In this document: in pieces, positions 54,679 to 63,696 of the stretch
Layout: each line of letters opens with the position of its first letter
How positions within the stretch are numbered: position 1 is the stretch's first letter
Assembly (NCBI RefSeq): GCF_007748175.1
Contig: NZ_CP037422.1
Location: forward strand, 4,418,334-4,482,333
Direction of reading: 5' to 3'
Length of the DNA stretch: 64,000 nt
From: Gimesia aquarii
GTDB lineage: Bacteria; Planctomycetota; Planctomycetia; Planctomycetales; Planctomycetaceae
Translations under genes and position numbers: made by a program
The notes under the pieces: generated by a model
Database searches by the model: none
Told to the model about the DNA's origin: nothing
The model's input: only the letters and a program-made list of their open reading frames with translations

Positions 54679-55701
54679 TTAACGATTCCTGAGAAACTTA
54701 CGAACGTTGTAGTAGCGGTAGCTACCTTTATTTTGTCGTGCCAGCTTTTCGAGTGAATTTCCTTCCATGACTGGGAAGCCTTCTCCAAATTCAATACAGT
54801 GGATCTTTGCCTTCCCCCTGTTTAGCCTGCGAATTTCATTGAGGTCTGCACTCGATAACTGAGGATGCTTGGCATCAGTTAAGAAGAATATGACATCCGG
54901 TTGAAAATTTAAAGCTCTCTTAAGAGCTGGGATATGATCGGTTCCTCCATCTGGTTCGACACTCTGAATAAACTGACGGGCCAGGGTACGATTGATATCA
55001 GTGGCATATAGCAGCTCTGCTGATTTTCCTCGATGCTGCATTGCTCTGGTGGTTGTATTGTAGAAAATAATCTGAAACTGCTGATGATGGGTCAGGCCTG
55101 ACAGACTGGAGATGAGTTCTGAACGAGCTTTTCGAATCGGAGCCCCCTGCGGTGCTGCCATACTGCCTGAGCAATCGAGAACAAATACAAATCGTTTTCC
55201 TGAATCAACGGCATCAAAAAAATTCACATTACCCATACCCATCACTGGTGGAGCGAGGGCAGAACTGGGAGACATCAAATTTGACGTTAAATCTGAATTG
55301 GGTGAGTTTGGAACTGCGGGAGCCCGCGTTGGTCCGGCCCCGAGAAGTTTTGAGTTCAGTTCAGGTAGTAAAGGATCGACAGGGGGCTGGTCAAGAACGT
55401 CTTTGAGTGGCTCTTGAGTTTGGGAAGCTAAATTGTTTTGCGTTTCTTCTTGAGTTTCTTGCTCAGTTTCATCGGTTTTTTCTGCGTCCGGAGATTGTTT
55501 GACATAAATACCTACGCTGCGTAGTTCCCCGTCAGTTCCTCCTGTTTGACCACTATCACAACGATTCAAACTGGAAATGAGAATGAATAAAAGAAGTGAG
55601 TGGATAGCAAGAGAGGCAGCCCAACTCGGAACCACCAGCAGAGGGGAATTTCTCTGCCATTGTGGCGTTTGGTGATCAAGTTCTGTCAATGCTGCCGGCA
55701 T
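54679..55701 (-). CDS. Single-span von Willebrand factor A protein
   Basis: 340 residues: short cytoplasmic N-tail, one span (WAASLAIHSLLLFILISSL), an acidic/Gln-rich linker (EKTDETEQETQEETQNN), a Pro-rich part and a VWA domain (about 165-335) with an intact MIDAS (VLDCSGSMAAP, DGGTDHIPAL, FFLTDAKHP). The layout is like TonB (cytoplasmic tail, span, long linker) with VWA as the distal part. First gene of the operon with lspA, TPR, exbB and exbD genes. Confidence 0.9.
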   Translation of the reverse strand: MPAALTELDHQTPQWQRNSPLLVVPSWAASLAIHSLLLFILISSLNRCDSGQTGGTDGELRSVGIYVKQSPDAEKTDETEQETQEETQNNLASQTQEPLKDVLDQPPVDPLLPELNSKLLGAGPTRAPAVPNSPNSDLTSNLMSPSSALAPPVMGMGNVNFFDAVDSGKRFVFVLDCSGSMAAPQGAPIRKARSELISSLSGLTHHQQFQIIFYNTTTRAMQHRGKSAELLYATDINRTLARQFIQSVEPDGGTDHIPALKRALNFQPDVIFFLTDAKHPQLSSADLNEIRRLNRGKAKIHCIEFGEGFPVMEGNSLEKLARQNKGSYRYYNVRKFLRNR

Positions 55702-55902
55702 CTGTATAAAGGTCCGTTTATTTAACTTCAGTTGAGGAAAAAGAGATGTTCTAAGAGAAGCGTTTCTTCTTAAATCCTTAAATTATAAAAGATTAAGTAA
55801 CTTGTTTTAGTGATCTTATAATGGCCATTCTCCTTCAACAGGGAGATGGCACCATTACCATTTTACCCAGATTCAGACTTGTTCTCTTATTCTTTTACGT
55901 AT

Positions 55903-56877
55903 TTATTGGGTTAATTGTTTAAGATATTGATGTGTTGTATCCACCGGAAAGACACCATCAGGTGGCTCATATGCAAATTCCGTTGCACTAATGGGGGCAT
56001 TTAAACTCACTTTCGTAAAGCTAAGTGATACCATGTTTTCTATCGTATCCTCTTTCTTTTTGAGGTACACGATTCGGCGTGGAAAAAGCGTTTCAGGATC
56101 CAAGTATATTTTCACAGCATCTGGTACATAAGCTGGGAGCTCAACTGGGGACTGAGGATTTCCCCCTTTCAACTGAGCAAGGAACTCGTTTTTCCAAGTA
56201 CCATTGATGACGGTTAATGTTTTACCGTTGACTGTTTTTTCAGCCACACTATCAAATTTCATAGTCTTTTCGATAGAAGCCAGTAGACCAGGGAGTCCAC
56301 CCAGACCCAATTCTGCTACTAACCTGTTAGGACGAGATTTGGGGTTCAATTCAGCTTGTTTTAAAATTGCCTGCACATCACGACGAGTGACTCGTGCGTT
56401 CCCTTTTATATTGTGTTCTGTCCAAAGTACCTGTCCATCGCAAATTTCCAGTAAAGTTCCGATGGGTTTCCCATCTTTTTTCTGACTTTGAACCTGGAAT
56501 TCGAGTCGTAGTTTCAAATCTTTGCCTTGAAGATAGCTGCCTTTGATCACAAATGGCTTCGGACCAATTGAGACTTTTTCAGTGATCTGTGCCCTGATTG
56601 AGCTATAGGCCAATAATTTTTCACGCGACTTATTCAGTAATCCGATTGCCAGGGTCGGATTTTTTTTCAAATTATTTTCCGGTCCATCAGGCTCGTTTTG
56701 AACGCTTTTTTTATCAGGCTCTTGTTCTGCGCGAGCTAGAAAACGTTCAGATTTGTTGGATGTATCTTTACTAACTGTATTATCTTGCGACGAATCGGCC
56801 CAAGACGAAAAAGAAAAATACTCAGTAAAACCTGCGATGCACAGGAGACAGGCAATGAAAGTTAAAATGCGTAACAT
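55903..56877 (-). CDS. Secreted LolA/RseB-like protein
   Basis: 324 residues with signal peptide (LTFIACLLCIAGFTEYF), a low-complexity charged spacer (about 30-75), then a LolA-like half-barrel: LLAYSSIRAQITEKVSIGPKP, GSYLQGKDLKLRLEF, LLEICDGQVLWTEHN and YLDPETLFPRRIVYL. The planctomycete versions are thought to bind lipids or lipoproteins in the periplasm. Single gene on the minus strand; the 200 bases after it before the VWA operon contain only an imperfect hairpin. Confidence 0.75.
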   Translation of the reverse strand: MLRILTFIACLLCIAGFTEYFSFSSWADSSQDNTVSKDTSNKSERFLARAEQEPDKKSVQNEPDGPENNLKKNPTLAIGLLNKSREKLLAYSSIRAQITEKVSIGPKPFVIKGSYLQGKDLKLRLEFQVQSQKKDGKPIGTLLEICDGQVLWTEHNIKGNARVTRRDVQAILKQAELNPKSRPNRLVAELGLGGLPGLLASIEKTMKFDSVAEKTVNGKTLTVINGTWKNEFLAQLKGGNPQSPVELPAYVPDAVKIYLDPETLFPRRIVYLKKKEDTIENMVSLSFTKVSLNAPISATEFAYEPPDGVFPVDTTHQYLKQLTQ

Positions 56878-57201
56878 GTTCTAATTGTTCGGAAAAAAAC
56901 GAATTTACCAAAGATTCAGACCACAATGATCCGAAAACAGATGTATGAGGCCACCAAATTGCCTCTTGTTGGCTGGTGTGTATCAGTCAACAGACCGTGT
57001 AGCTCAGAGTATGTCTGTTAAATATGGTGTTAACTGTATTTTAACGATATTTCGGGCATTGGGTCGACCTGAAAACTGAGTCTTTTTTGAACCGAACGTC
57101 GACAGTTCCAAATTCCCATGGATCGACGCATTCGTTTGCGATGAACGGTTCTTCACTTAGCAAGTCGCATAATTCGTCGAGGGGTATCCGAACAAGGGGT
57201 C
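56878..57201. other. Intergenic region between divergent genes
   Basis: About 320 bases with the promoters of the LolA-like gene and of the surface-protein gene at 57202. No gene or hairpin of note was seen. Confidence 0.45.
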
Positions 57202-58338
57202 ATGATGAAGTACTACTTCCTGGCTTTAGGCACATTGGTTGTTGTTTGCGTGGGCTGTGCAGCCGACGGGCAACAGATTATGAATTCAAAAAATGAGTAT
57301 GTTGCGCCACCGGCTGCAATGATGCAGCGACCGGGGCCAATGGTGGATGGGCCTGGACCTGGCGTTCTACAAATGCTGGCTCCACCTCCTGCGAGTGCAT
57401 TTGCCGCTCGTACGTCACAAATCCGTTTCGTGGGACCGGCAGGTATGAAAGTTGGTTGGCAGGTCGCTGAAGGCTATGCCGAAAACCAGCTTACAGCACC
57501 CGGACGTTACAATTTTACTCAGGGAGCTACCTACCGGTTAAAATTGTCACACATTCCTGGCCGATCGATTCCGGCATTGTATCCTTCGTTGCAGGTGTAT
57601 CCATCACATCCTACAACAGATGCTTATCTATCTCATAACAGTATCCCTCTGGAAATTACACCAGAAGATCTGGATCAGGTAGAAAGCAATAACTTTGTGA
57701 CCAAAGTGATCTATCTTCCTGAAGAAAAGTTTCAGGAACTGGCGATTGCAGGTGTAGAAACTTTGGTTTCAACACGCCTGGATCCTGGTGTTGATCCCGT
57801 CCGAGAAGCAAGTCGTCGAGGTACGATTATGGCTGTCCTTCGTATGGGTAACATGGATCTGGAAATGCCTGCAGGTAATAATGAAAAGGTCTCTCAGGTC
57901 TCTTATGATGGAGATGCAGGAGCACACATGCCTCCGATGCCAATCCCCGGAGATACAATTGGAGTTGCTAACAGCATTCCCGCACCCACCATGGTAGCTG
58001 GCATGGGAGCACCCGGACAACCTGCTTACAATCCCATTTCTGGTATGGGCCCCACTCCTGTCTGGGGTATGCCCAGGACGGGAACACCAATCGGACTACC
58101 TGGCCCTGCACATATTCCACTGGGTGGACCAGCCAGTTTGAAGTCTCACACCATTCGAAATGTATCGAAAACAAAATTACCTAAACCTGTGGATCATTTC
58201 CTGGTGGACGTCAAACAGAATCCTCCACCAAGTCTGCCGAAACCAGTCAAGTATGTTCAATACTCGGAAAGCCATCCGGTTCATTCTCCTGGACAAGTTT
58301 CTTATCCAAGAACCATGGCACCAGGACCAGGTTATTAA
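57202..58338 (+). CDS. Probable lipoprotein of unknown function, paralogue of the next gene
   Basis: 378 residues with a lipoprotein-type signal ([16 protein letters not shown]; Cys near residue 19). A middle domain (about 70-190) has [42 protein letters not shown] and [10 protein letters not shown], which aligns with the protein at 58496-59242. The C-terminal 130 residues are rich in Pro, Gly and Met ([21 protein letters not shown]). ATG 57205 is an equal start. Probably an outer-surface component specific to Planctomycetes. Confidence 0.75.
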   Translation: MMKYYFLALGTLVVVCVGCAADGQQIMNSKNEYVAPPAAMMQRPGPMVDGPGPGVLQMLAPPPASAFAARTSQIRFVGPAGMKVGWQVAEGYAENQLTAPGRYNFTQGATYRLKLSHIPGRSIPALYPSLQVYPSHPTTDAYLSHNSIPLEITPEDLDQVESNNFVTKVIYLPEEKFQELAIAGVETLVSTRLDPGVDPVREASRRGTIMAVLRMGNMDLEMPAGNNEKVSQVSYDGDAGAHMPPMPIPGDTIGVANSIPAPTMVAGMGAPGQPAYNPISGMGPTPVWGMPRTGTPIGLPGPAHIPLGGPASLKSHTIRNVSKTKLPKPVDHFLVDVKQNPPPSLPKPVKYVQYSESHPVHSPGQVSYPRTMAPGPGY

Positions 58339-58355
58339 AAGACTCAGGACCCATG

Positions 58356-58403
58356 CGGCACTTCCTGATTTTTTTCAGGGAGTGCCGTCCCTTGTCTTTT
58401 TCC
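58356..58403 (+). terminator. Rho-independent terminator
   Basis: Thirteen-base stem CGGCACTTCCTGA (58356-58368) with 58375-58387, one G-T pair, followed by a T-rich stretch. Ends the lipoprotein gene. Confidence 0.8.
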
Positions 58404-58495
58404 TCCTTCTCATTTCTCTCCACTCTTGTCTTACCTCGCCGGCTAAATCATCTTTTGTCATCCTTCAGGACATTTGATTGTAGAATTTCTTAGTC

Positions 58496-59242
58496 ATGAC
58501 TACTTTAAAACGACAAAAACGATCACGATTATTAACGGTTCTGTTAATGGCCATGATCGTTTTTGCCATTAAGCTACCTTCCGCCTGGTCTCAACAGGTG
58601 AGAGGAGGCAGGCAATACAATGCTGGAAATCAATTTTATCATCCTTTGAATCAGAACACTCCTACTGGGGTTGCGAGTCAATGGGCTGCTTTGTCAGGAC
58701 AGGTTCAGCCTGGTTATATTCAACCAATGAAAGTGACTCTGCCTACAAAAGGAACAGTTACTTTCTATCCCAATGGACCGAAGCAGACGATTCAGAAAGC
58801 CTCTCCTGCTTCCATTGGTTTTGCAGTCGGCTATGTTTATCGACTGAAAATCAGCGATATGCCCGAATTTCCAGGTGTTGAGCTTTATCCGACGATTGAA
58901 TTAATCGACCGCTTACATCCTCCTGCCGGTTTAGCAGAGCAATATCCTGTTCCCGTTAGTATCACTCAGGAAGATATCGCGCTCGTACTTTCTAACAGAA
59001 TGGTAACGAAGGTCGTTTATCTTGAACGCCCTCAGACAGCCGTACCGAAACAGTATGAAAAACAGCCAACAGATTCGATTTCAGCTCAGAAAAATTTGAT
59101 TGCTGAAGCGGATTTGCTGGGACGTCCCATGTTGATTATGCGCATCGGGGGCCGCTTACCACTCAGCCACGGAGAGGATCCCGCTTTTTTTGGTAGTGGT
59201 GCTCCTGTCGTTGAATTAAAGAGTCAAAACAGTCAAAAATAA
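58496..59242 (+). CDS. Secreted protein of unknown function, paralogue of the preceding gene
   Basis: 248 residues with a signal peptide (RLLTVLLMAMIVFAIKLPSAWS). The domain YRLKISDMPEFPGVELYPTI ... VPVSITQEDIALVLSNRMVTK, VVYLERPQ is clearly related to the one at 57202-58338, while the Pro/Gly tail is missing. It precedes the DUF11 gene by 35 bases, so both are likely on one transcript. Confidence 0.78.
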   Translation: MTTLKRQKRSRLLTVLLMAMIVFAIKLPSAWSQQVRGGRQYNAGNQFYHPLNQNTPTGVASQWAALSGQVQPGYIQPMKVTLPTKGTVTFYPNGPKQTIQKASPASIGFAVGYVYRLKISDMPEFPGVELYPTIELIDRLHPPAGLAEQYPVPVSITQEDIALVLSNRMVTKVVYLERPQTAVPKQYEKQPTDSISAQKNLIAEADLLGRPMLIMRIGGRLPLSHGEDPAFFGSGAPVVELKSQNSQK

Positions 59243-59277
59243 GTTGTAATTCATCTCAGTCGAATGAAGGAAATTCT

Positions 59278-60579
59278 GTGTTAAAATTATCGAACCGAAT
59301 GGAAAGAAGAGCATCACAAACGCTGCGTTTGTGCTCAGCGGTTGCGATGATGGTGTTGGTGACTGCTAGTCATGGATGTTCCAGTATTTCACCTTTCCGA
59401 GTTTCCATGCCTTGGGAAAAACAAATTCCTGAGCAGATTGAAGAAAAAACACCAGCTGTTCAACACGCCGACTTTGATACAAAAGTAGGAGCAATTCGTC
59501 TTTCAGCTCCTGCACAGAATGCTTCCGTCCCCCCTCCAGTTCAACAGGTGGCCCATCATCAGCCTGCCACTGCTTTAGCGCAAGCACGGCCTCCCTACTG
59601 TGAATTTTCCCCTGCAGAGCAGAGAGATTTTGCACTCCCTGCTGGTAGTGATCCTGCAGTTGTTGAGATGTACCCGGATGAATATCTGTTTGATGGAGGA
59701 GATCGGCAAAAACCGGTTCATTATGATGAATTTAGTCGTCTCGGGTTAGATACTGAAGACACCATTGTGGAATACCAAACTCACAAAGGTAAACAAGAAG
59801 TCAAAAAATCAAATCGGGTTGCCGTTTATGCACCTCGGTTTGCTGCCATTCGTACTGCCAGTTCACCATTGTCCGGGACTTCGGTTGATGCATTGGCAAC
59901 AACAGAAGACACAGTTCATGGTGTTGGTTTAGAGGCACGAACGGTTATTACACAACACAAACAGCGGGAGCAGCTGGAGGGAATTCGTATGCGTTCTCGT
60001 GCCAGTGGTGTTGAAACTGAACGTCAACAGGGTTCAGTGGGGCAAACTGCCTACATCAGTGGTCATACTAAGTTGAGTAATTTGTTCCAGGATACAGGTA
60101 CAGAGACCGGTGGACAATTTCGACAGTCTGATGAAGCACGGATTGCTTATCAGATACAGGCAGCTGCAATTTGGTCTCGCACACAGTTTCCGGTTATCGC
60201 GATTCGGGAACGATCGGCTCACCAGTCCAAAAGTGCTGTTAAACCAGAAGAATACATTGGTATTGAAGACAAGCGGAAAACTGAAGGTAACCTGCGTCTG
60301 ATCAAAATGGCAGATAAGAAAAATGCTGAGTCTGGTGATGTGATTACCTTCACGATCAAATACGAAAATATAGGTGATTTCGATGTAGAAGGAATCAAGA
60401 TCATCGATAACTTAACACCACGGTTGGAATATATTCAGGATAGTGCCACTTCAGACCGAAAAGGACGTTTGGTTGTTGAAGATAATTTGGAAGGCAGTTT
60501 AATTCTCACATTTGAAGTAGATGAGCCTGTTGAAGGTCATCAAGGAGGTGTGGTCACCTTCCAGACACGTGTTCGGTAA
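59278..60579 (+). CDS. DUF11-domain probable lipoprotein
   Basis: 433 residues from GTG 59278 (AAGGA upstream). A signal with lipobox-like ASHGC near residue 34, a long region without known domain, and a C-terminal DUF11 repeat (about 340-430): ESGDVITFTIKYENIGDFDV, IIDNLTPRLEYIQDSA, VTFQTRVR. DUF11 domains are Ig-like surface modules. With the two preceding genes it forms a surface-protein cluster. Confidence 0.82.
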   Translation: MLKLSNRMERRASQTLRLCSAVAMMVLVTASHGCSSISPFRVSMPWEKQIPEQIEEKTPAVQHADFDTKVGAIRLSAPAQNASVPPPVQQVAHHQPATALAQARPPYCEFSPAEQRDFALPAGSDPAVVEMYPDEYLFDGGDRQKPVHYDEFSRLGLDTEDTIVEYQTHKGKQEVKKSNRVAVYAPRFAAIRTASSPLSGTSVDALATTEDTVHGVGLEARTVITQHKQREQLEGIRMRSRASGVETERQQGSVGQTAYISGHTKLSNLFQDTGTETGGQFRQSDEARIAYQIQAAAIWSRTQFPVIAIRERSAHQSKSAVKPEEYIGIEDKRKTEGNLRLIKMADKKNAESGDVITFTIKYENIGDFDVEGIKIIDNLTPRLEYIQDSATSDRKGRLVVEDNLEGSLILTFEVDEPVEGHQGGVVTFQTRVR

Positions 60580-60665
60580 GCTCACAAAAAATAGTAAGAA
60601 GTAGTTGTTAAACTTACGATTTGACGAAGTCCTTTAGAAAACACTTTGTGGATTCCCGCGAATCC

Positions 60666-60705
60666 AAGCCCACTATGCAGCTTTGCATAGCGGGCTTATT
60701 TTTTA
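60666..60705 (+). terminator. Rho-independent terminator of the surface-protein cluster
   Basis: Fourteen-base stem AAGCCCACTATGCA (60666-60679) with 60684-60697 (one G-T type mismatch), followed by T-rich ATTTTTTAA. Confidence 0.9.
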
Positions 60706-61024
60706 ATAGGCTTTTATTAAAAAGACGATTCAGAAGTTTTTGGATTGCATTGTTCTAATGCGAACGTTGTTTTTGATCCATAAGGAGTACCTGAATTGAT
60801 TAAAGAAATGGCAGGTGCTTTTTAAAAAGCACTGACTCAGATAACTCTGTTTCAAATTTCAACAGTTTGAGGTATTTTACTGCAGTGTTTTATGCAGACG
60901 TGACTCAAGAATGGTTCATGAGTCTTAACTTGATAAACCTTAAAGTACCGATTTCTAATTGATTTAGAGATGAAACCTTTGATTTATAATGCAGGATTAA
61001 GAATATTTTGTATAGATGTCGTCA
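60706..61024. other. A+T-rich intergenic region, no gene seen
   Basis: About 320 bases between the terminator and the sigma-54-type promoter. It has several T and A runs, as expected for a region where an enhancer-binding protein might act, but I could not define a binding site. Confidence 0.4.
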
Positions 61025-61041
61025 TTGGCACACAAATTGCC
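61025..61041 (+). promoter_or_regulatory. Sigma-54 (RpoN)-type -24/-12 promoter ahead of the STAS gene
   Basis: TTGGCACACAAATTGCC: TGGCAC (61026-61031), five bases, TTGC (61037-61040), the exact spacing of the RpoN consensus. It is 107 bases upstream of the STAS start codon. Confidence 0.7.
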
Positions 61042-61147
61042 GATAAATCAAATCATGACGCGAAGTATACTTGTAAATATTATCGAATTTTTGTTTTTCA
61101 TTTTCTTAGCTTCGCCTCATTTTTCTTTAAATGAAGGGGTTTGACTT

Positions 61148-61483
61148 ATGACAGTTCAACAGGGGGGGATCCTCCAAGTTTATCACGTAGGACCACTTTG
61201 TGTCGCAGGTTTTGGTGGTAGAGACATTCTTGATACTTTCAGTGTGAAGGATATTCGAGATGAGTTGTTGGAATTAGTAAGAGATCATGATTGCGAAACT
61301 CTGGCTCTTGATTTGACAGGTGTCAAACTCATTCCCAGCGGTATGCTCGGGTTACTAGCTTCCATGAGAGACCTCGATATCGAGATTCATCTCTATAATC
61401 CTTCTGATGATATTCGGGACGTGTTGGAAATCACGAAGCTGAACCAATTCATGCAACTGCATGATGTAGAGATCCCCTATTAA
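61148..61483 (+). CDS. STAS-domain anti-sigma factor antagonist-like protein
   Basis: 111 residues, a single STAS domain: LCVAGFGGRDILDTFSVKDIRDEL, then LALDLTGVKLIPSGMLGLLASM with Ser in the position phosphorylated in SpoIIAA, and VLEITKLNQFMQLHDV at the end. Such proteins relieve a sigma factor from its anti-sigma kinase or work in stressosome-like switches. The gene has a sigma-54-type promoter and its own terminator; no kinase or sigma gene is adjacent. Confidence 0.92.
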   Translation: MTVQQGGILQVYHVGPLCVAGFGGRDILDTFSVKDIRDELLELVRDHDCETLALDLTGVKLIPSGMLGLLASMRDLDIEIHLYNPSDDIRDVLEITKLNQFMQLHDVEIPY

Positions 61484-61506
61484 CGATTAACAAAAGTCCA
61501 AAATAC

Positions 61507-61542
61507 AGCGAAGGCTGATTCATGTCAGCTTTCGCTTTTTTT
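61507..61542 (+). terminator. Rho-independent terminator of the STAS gene
   Basis: Twelve-base stem AGCGAAGGCTGA (61507-61518) with 61525-61536, one G-T pair, six-base loop, then a run of seven T. Confidence 0.92.
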
Positions 61543-61644
61543 ATACCCAGACTTTCTATTTACTTTCCAAATTCTGATGGAGTGATTAATCTGAAGGCTG
61601 CTTCCTATGTCTAAAATGTACTTTAAAAATTACTGCGGGAACGA

Positions 61645-62760
61645 ATGCCTCAAATAAATCCTGAACGCTGGCACGCTGTTGAGAAACTGATCGATCATTT
61701 TTGTAATACGAACCAGGTACCTGCGATTGCTTTACAAGTCAATGTGAAAGAGACATCACGACTTTATTCTAGAGGGCGACAACGACTCAACGACAACGGA
61801 GACACGCTTCGTGAAGACGCCATTTTTTTAATCGCTTCAATTACAAAGCCAATTGTCGTACTGGGGGTACTCAAATTACTGGAGGAAGGTGAATTACTGC
61901 TGGGAGACCGGGTGAAGCAATTCATACCTGAGTTCGGTTGTGCGGGAAAGCATGGAATCACGATTCGACATCTGATGACCCATACCTCGGGGTTGCCTGA
62001 CATGTTACCCAATAACCGCGAGCTTCGCTCAGCGAACGCCCCACTTTCAGAATTTGTAAAACAAATTTGCCAGCTTTCTCCCGATGAACCACCGGGAAGA
62101 ATTGTGCAATATCAAAGTACAGGAATTGCTATTCTCAGTGAGGTCATCCAACGTATCACTGGCCTTTCGTGTGCTGAATATCTGAATCAGGTGTTATTTC
62201 AACCTATGGGAATGAAGGACACTTCGCTTGGGGTTCCAGAAGAGTGGTATGAAGGAGATCAACCGAAAGTCGAGCGGATTGTTGAGATCCGAATCCCTGA
62301 CGAACTGGATATTGAACCAGATTGGGATTGGAACAGTCCCTACTGGAGAGGGTTTGGCGCACCCTGGGGAGGGCTTTTAACGACTATTTCTGACCTGGGA
62401 AAGCTTGTTGAGATGCTTAAAAATCGCGGTGTTTTTCAACAAAAGCGGCTCTTTTCCCATCGTACCATTTTGAAAGCAACTAAAGATCAACTAGCGACAA
62501 TTTCCGGACTATCGGCGACTGAAAAAGAGGGCAAAGGCTGGGGGCTTGGATGGCAAATGGTGTCGAATACAAAGAGTGATTATTATGGAGACTTACTCTC
62601 CACTTCCACTTACGGACATGGTGGTGCCACAGGTACGCTTTTATGGATTGATCCAGAATTAGAAACTTCTGCCATAATTCTGACCACACAACCCCAAGAG
62701 CCACATGGTCGATTTCTGGCTCGAATTACAAATGCGATCGTCTCTGCCATTGAAGGTTGA
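61645..62760 (+). CDS. Serine hydrolase of the beta-lactamase/class C-like family
   Basis: 371 residues, no signal peptide, so cytoplasmic. Active-site motifs: Ser-Ile-Thr-Lys (IASITKPIV), Tyr-Gln-Ser (VQYQSTGIA) and HGG (YGHGGATGT). Regions HLMTHTSGLPDMLP and FQPMGMKDTSLG are typical for class C-like esterases and peptidases. Likely an esterase or amidase; substrate unknown. Confidence 0.92.
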   Translation: MPQINPERWHAVEKLIDHFCNTNQVPAIALQVNVKETSRLYSRGRQRLNDNGDTLREDAIFLIASITKPIVVLGVLKLLEEGELLLGDRVKQFIPEFGCAGKHGITIRHLMTHTSGLPDMLPNNRELRSANAPLSEFVKQICQLSPDEPPGRIVQYQSTGIAILSEVIQRITGLSCAEYLNQVLFQPMGMKDTSLGVPEEWYEGDQPKVERIVEIRIPDELDIEPDWDWNSPYWRGFGAPWGGLLTTISDLGKLVEMLKNRGVFQQKRLFSHRTILKATKDQLATISGLSATEKEGKGWGLGWQMVSNTKSDYYGDLLSTSTYGHGGATGTLLWIDPELETSAIILTTQPQEPHGRFLARITNAIVSAIEG

Positions 62761-62883
62761 GATGTATTCTTTTGTATATTCTGGTTGATATTGCCTTATT
62801 TTTTTTTAACAGATTATAATCCCTGACTTCAAAGTGACCACTCAATGTTTCGTAGATGACAGTTTTGTTTTGTATGAATTTTG

Positions 62884-63696
62884 ATGATGAATCCAGAATA
62901 CATCAGCATCCTGACACTCGTTGTTTACGCTTTAGTAGTCTTGACAATTATCGTCTATCAGGCTGCCAGGCTTCCCGACGGTTGGCGGGCTTGGATTTTA
63001 TTTGCGATTACTCGTGTTTATGCCCCAGGCCTTTGGGGCATTAAGGCGAACCGTCGTTGCCCTTTTCCAGGGGATTCTGCGGCGATTATTATTGCCAATC
63101 ATCGTAGTCCCGTTGATCCCATCATTCTCTGGTATAACTCTCATTTGGGAAGTCCTCAAAAACGGCTGCGATGTATCAGTTTTTTAATGGCGCGAGAATA
63201 TTATGAGCTACCCGGATTGGTCGGGTGGATCTCAAGGGCCATGCATTCAATTCCTGTAGACCGCGATGGTCGTGATGTGGTACCAGTACGCGAAGCACTT
63301 CGTAAACTAAAGCAGGGAGAGATGATTGGAGTCTTTCCAGAGGGAGGGATTCAGGATCCTCGTCCCATTGCACACGCCAATTCTGGTATTGCCTTTTTAG
63401 CTCTTCGCTCAAAAGCTCCTGTCTACCCTGTTTATATCAATAATTCTCCACGTGGCAAGAATATGATAGAACCTTTCTATTCTTTTTCCAATGCTTCAGT
63501 TGTATATGGAGAACCGATTGATCTGTCCGACTATTATGGTCGTCGTGCCTCACGGGAAGTCTTAGAAGAGGTCACCACACTTATGATGCAGCAACTTGCT
63601 TCGCTTGGTGATACCGTATATCTGGGAAGTCCAACTTCTGAGGAAAACAAACAGCTTATCCAAATGCCTGAAGATCATTATCTTTCAGCGAACTGA
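62884..63696 (+). CDS. plsC: 1-acyl-sn-glycerol-3-phosphate acyltransferase-like protein
   Basis: 270 residues with an N-terminal membrane anchor (LTLVVYALVVLTIIVYQAA). The acyltransferase motifs are present: ANHRSPVDPI (HX4D), SIPVDRDGRD, VFPEGGIQDPRP and KAPVYPVYINNSP. Transfers an acyl chain to a lysophospholipid or related acceptor. TTG 62881, ATG 62884 and ATG 62887 are adjacent possible starts; no strong ribosome site separates them. Its end overlaps the convergent partial gene by 41 bases. Confidence 0.88.
   Translation: MMNPEYISILTLVVYALVVLTIIVYQAARLPDGWRAWILFAITRVYAPGLWGIKANRRCPFPGDSAAIIIANHRSPVDPIILWYNSHLGSPQKRLRCISFLMAREYYELPGLVGWISRAMHSIPVDRDGRDVVPVREALRKLKQGEMIGVFPEGGIQDPRPIAHANSGIAFLALRSKAPVYPVYINNSPRGKNMIEPFYSFSNASVVYGEPIDLSDYYGRRASREVLEEVTTLMMQQLASLGDTVYLGSPTSEENKQLIQMPEDHYLSAN

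Noticed and set aside
54612-54794. N-terminal extension of lspA
   Set aside because: The extra 61 residues overlap the VWA gene and lack family character; ATG 54611 gives the normal LspA length and first span.
55820-55860. Hairpin around GCCATTCTCC/GGGAGATGGC as terminator
   Set aside because: The stem is imperfect and there is no T run on either side; I could not support a terminator call.
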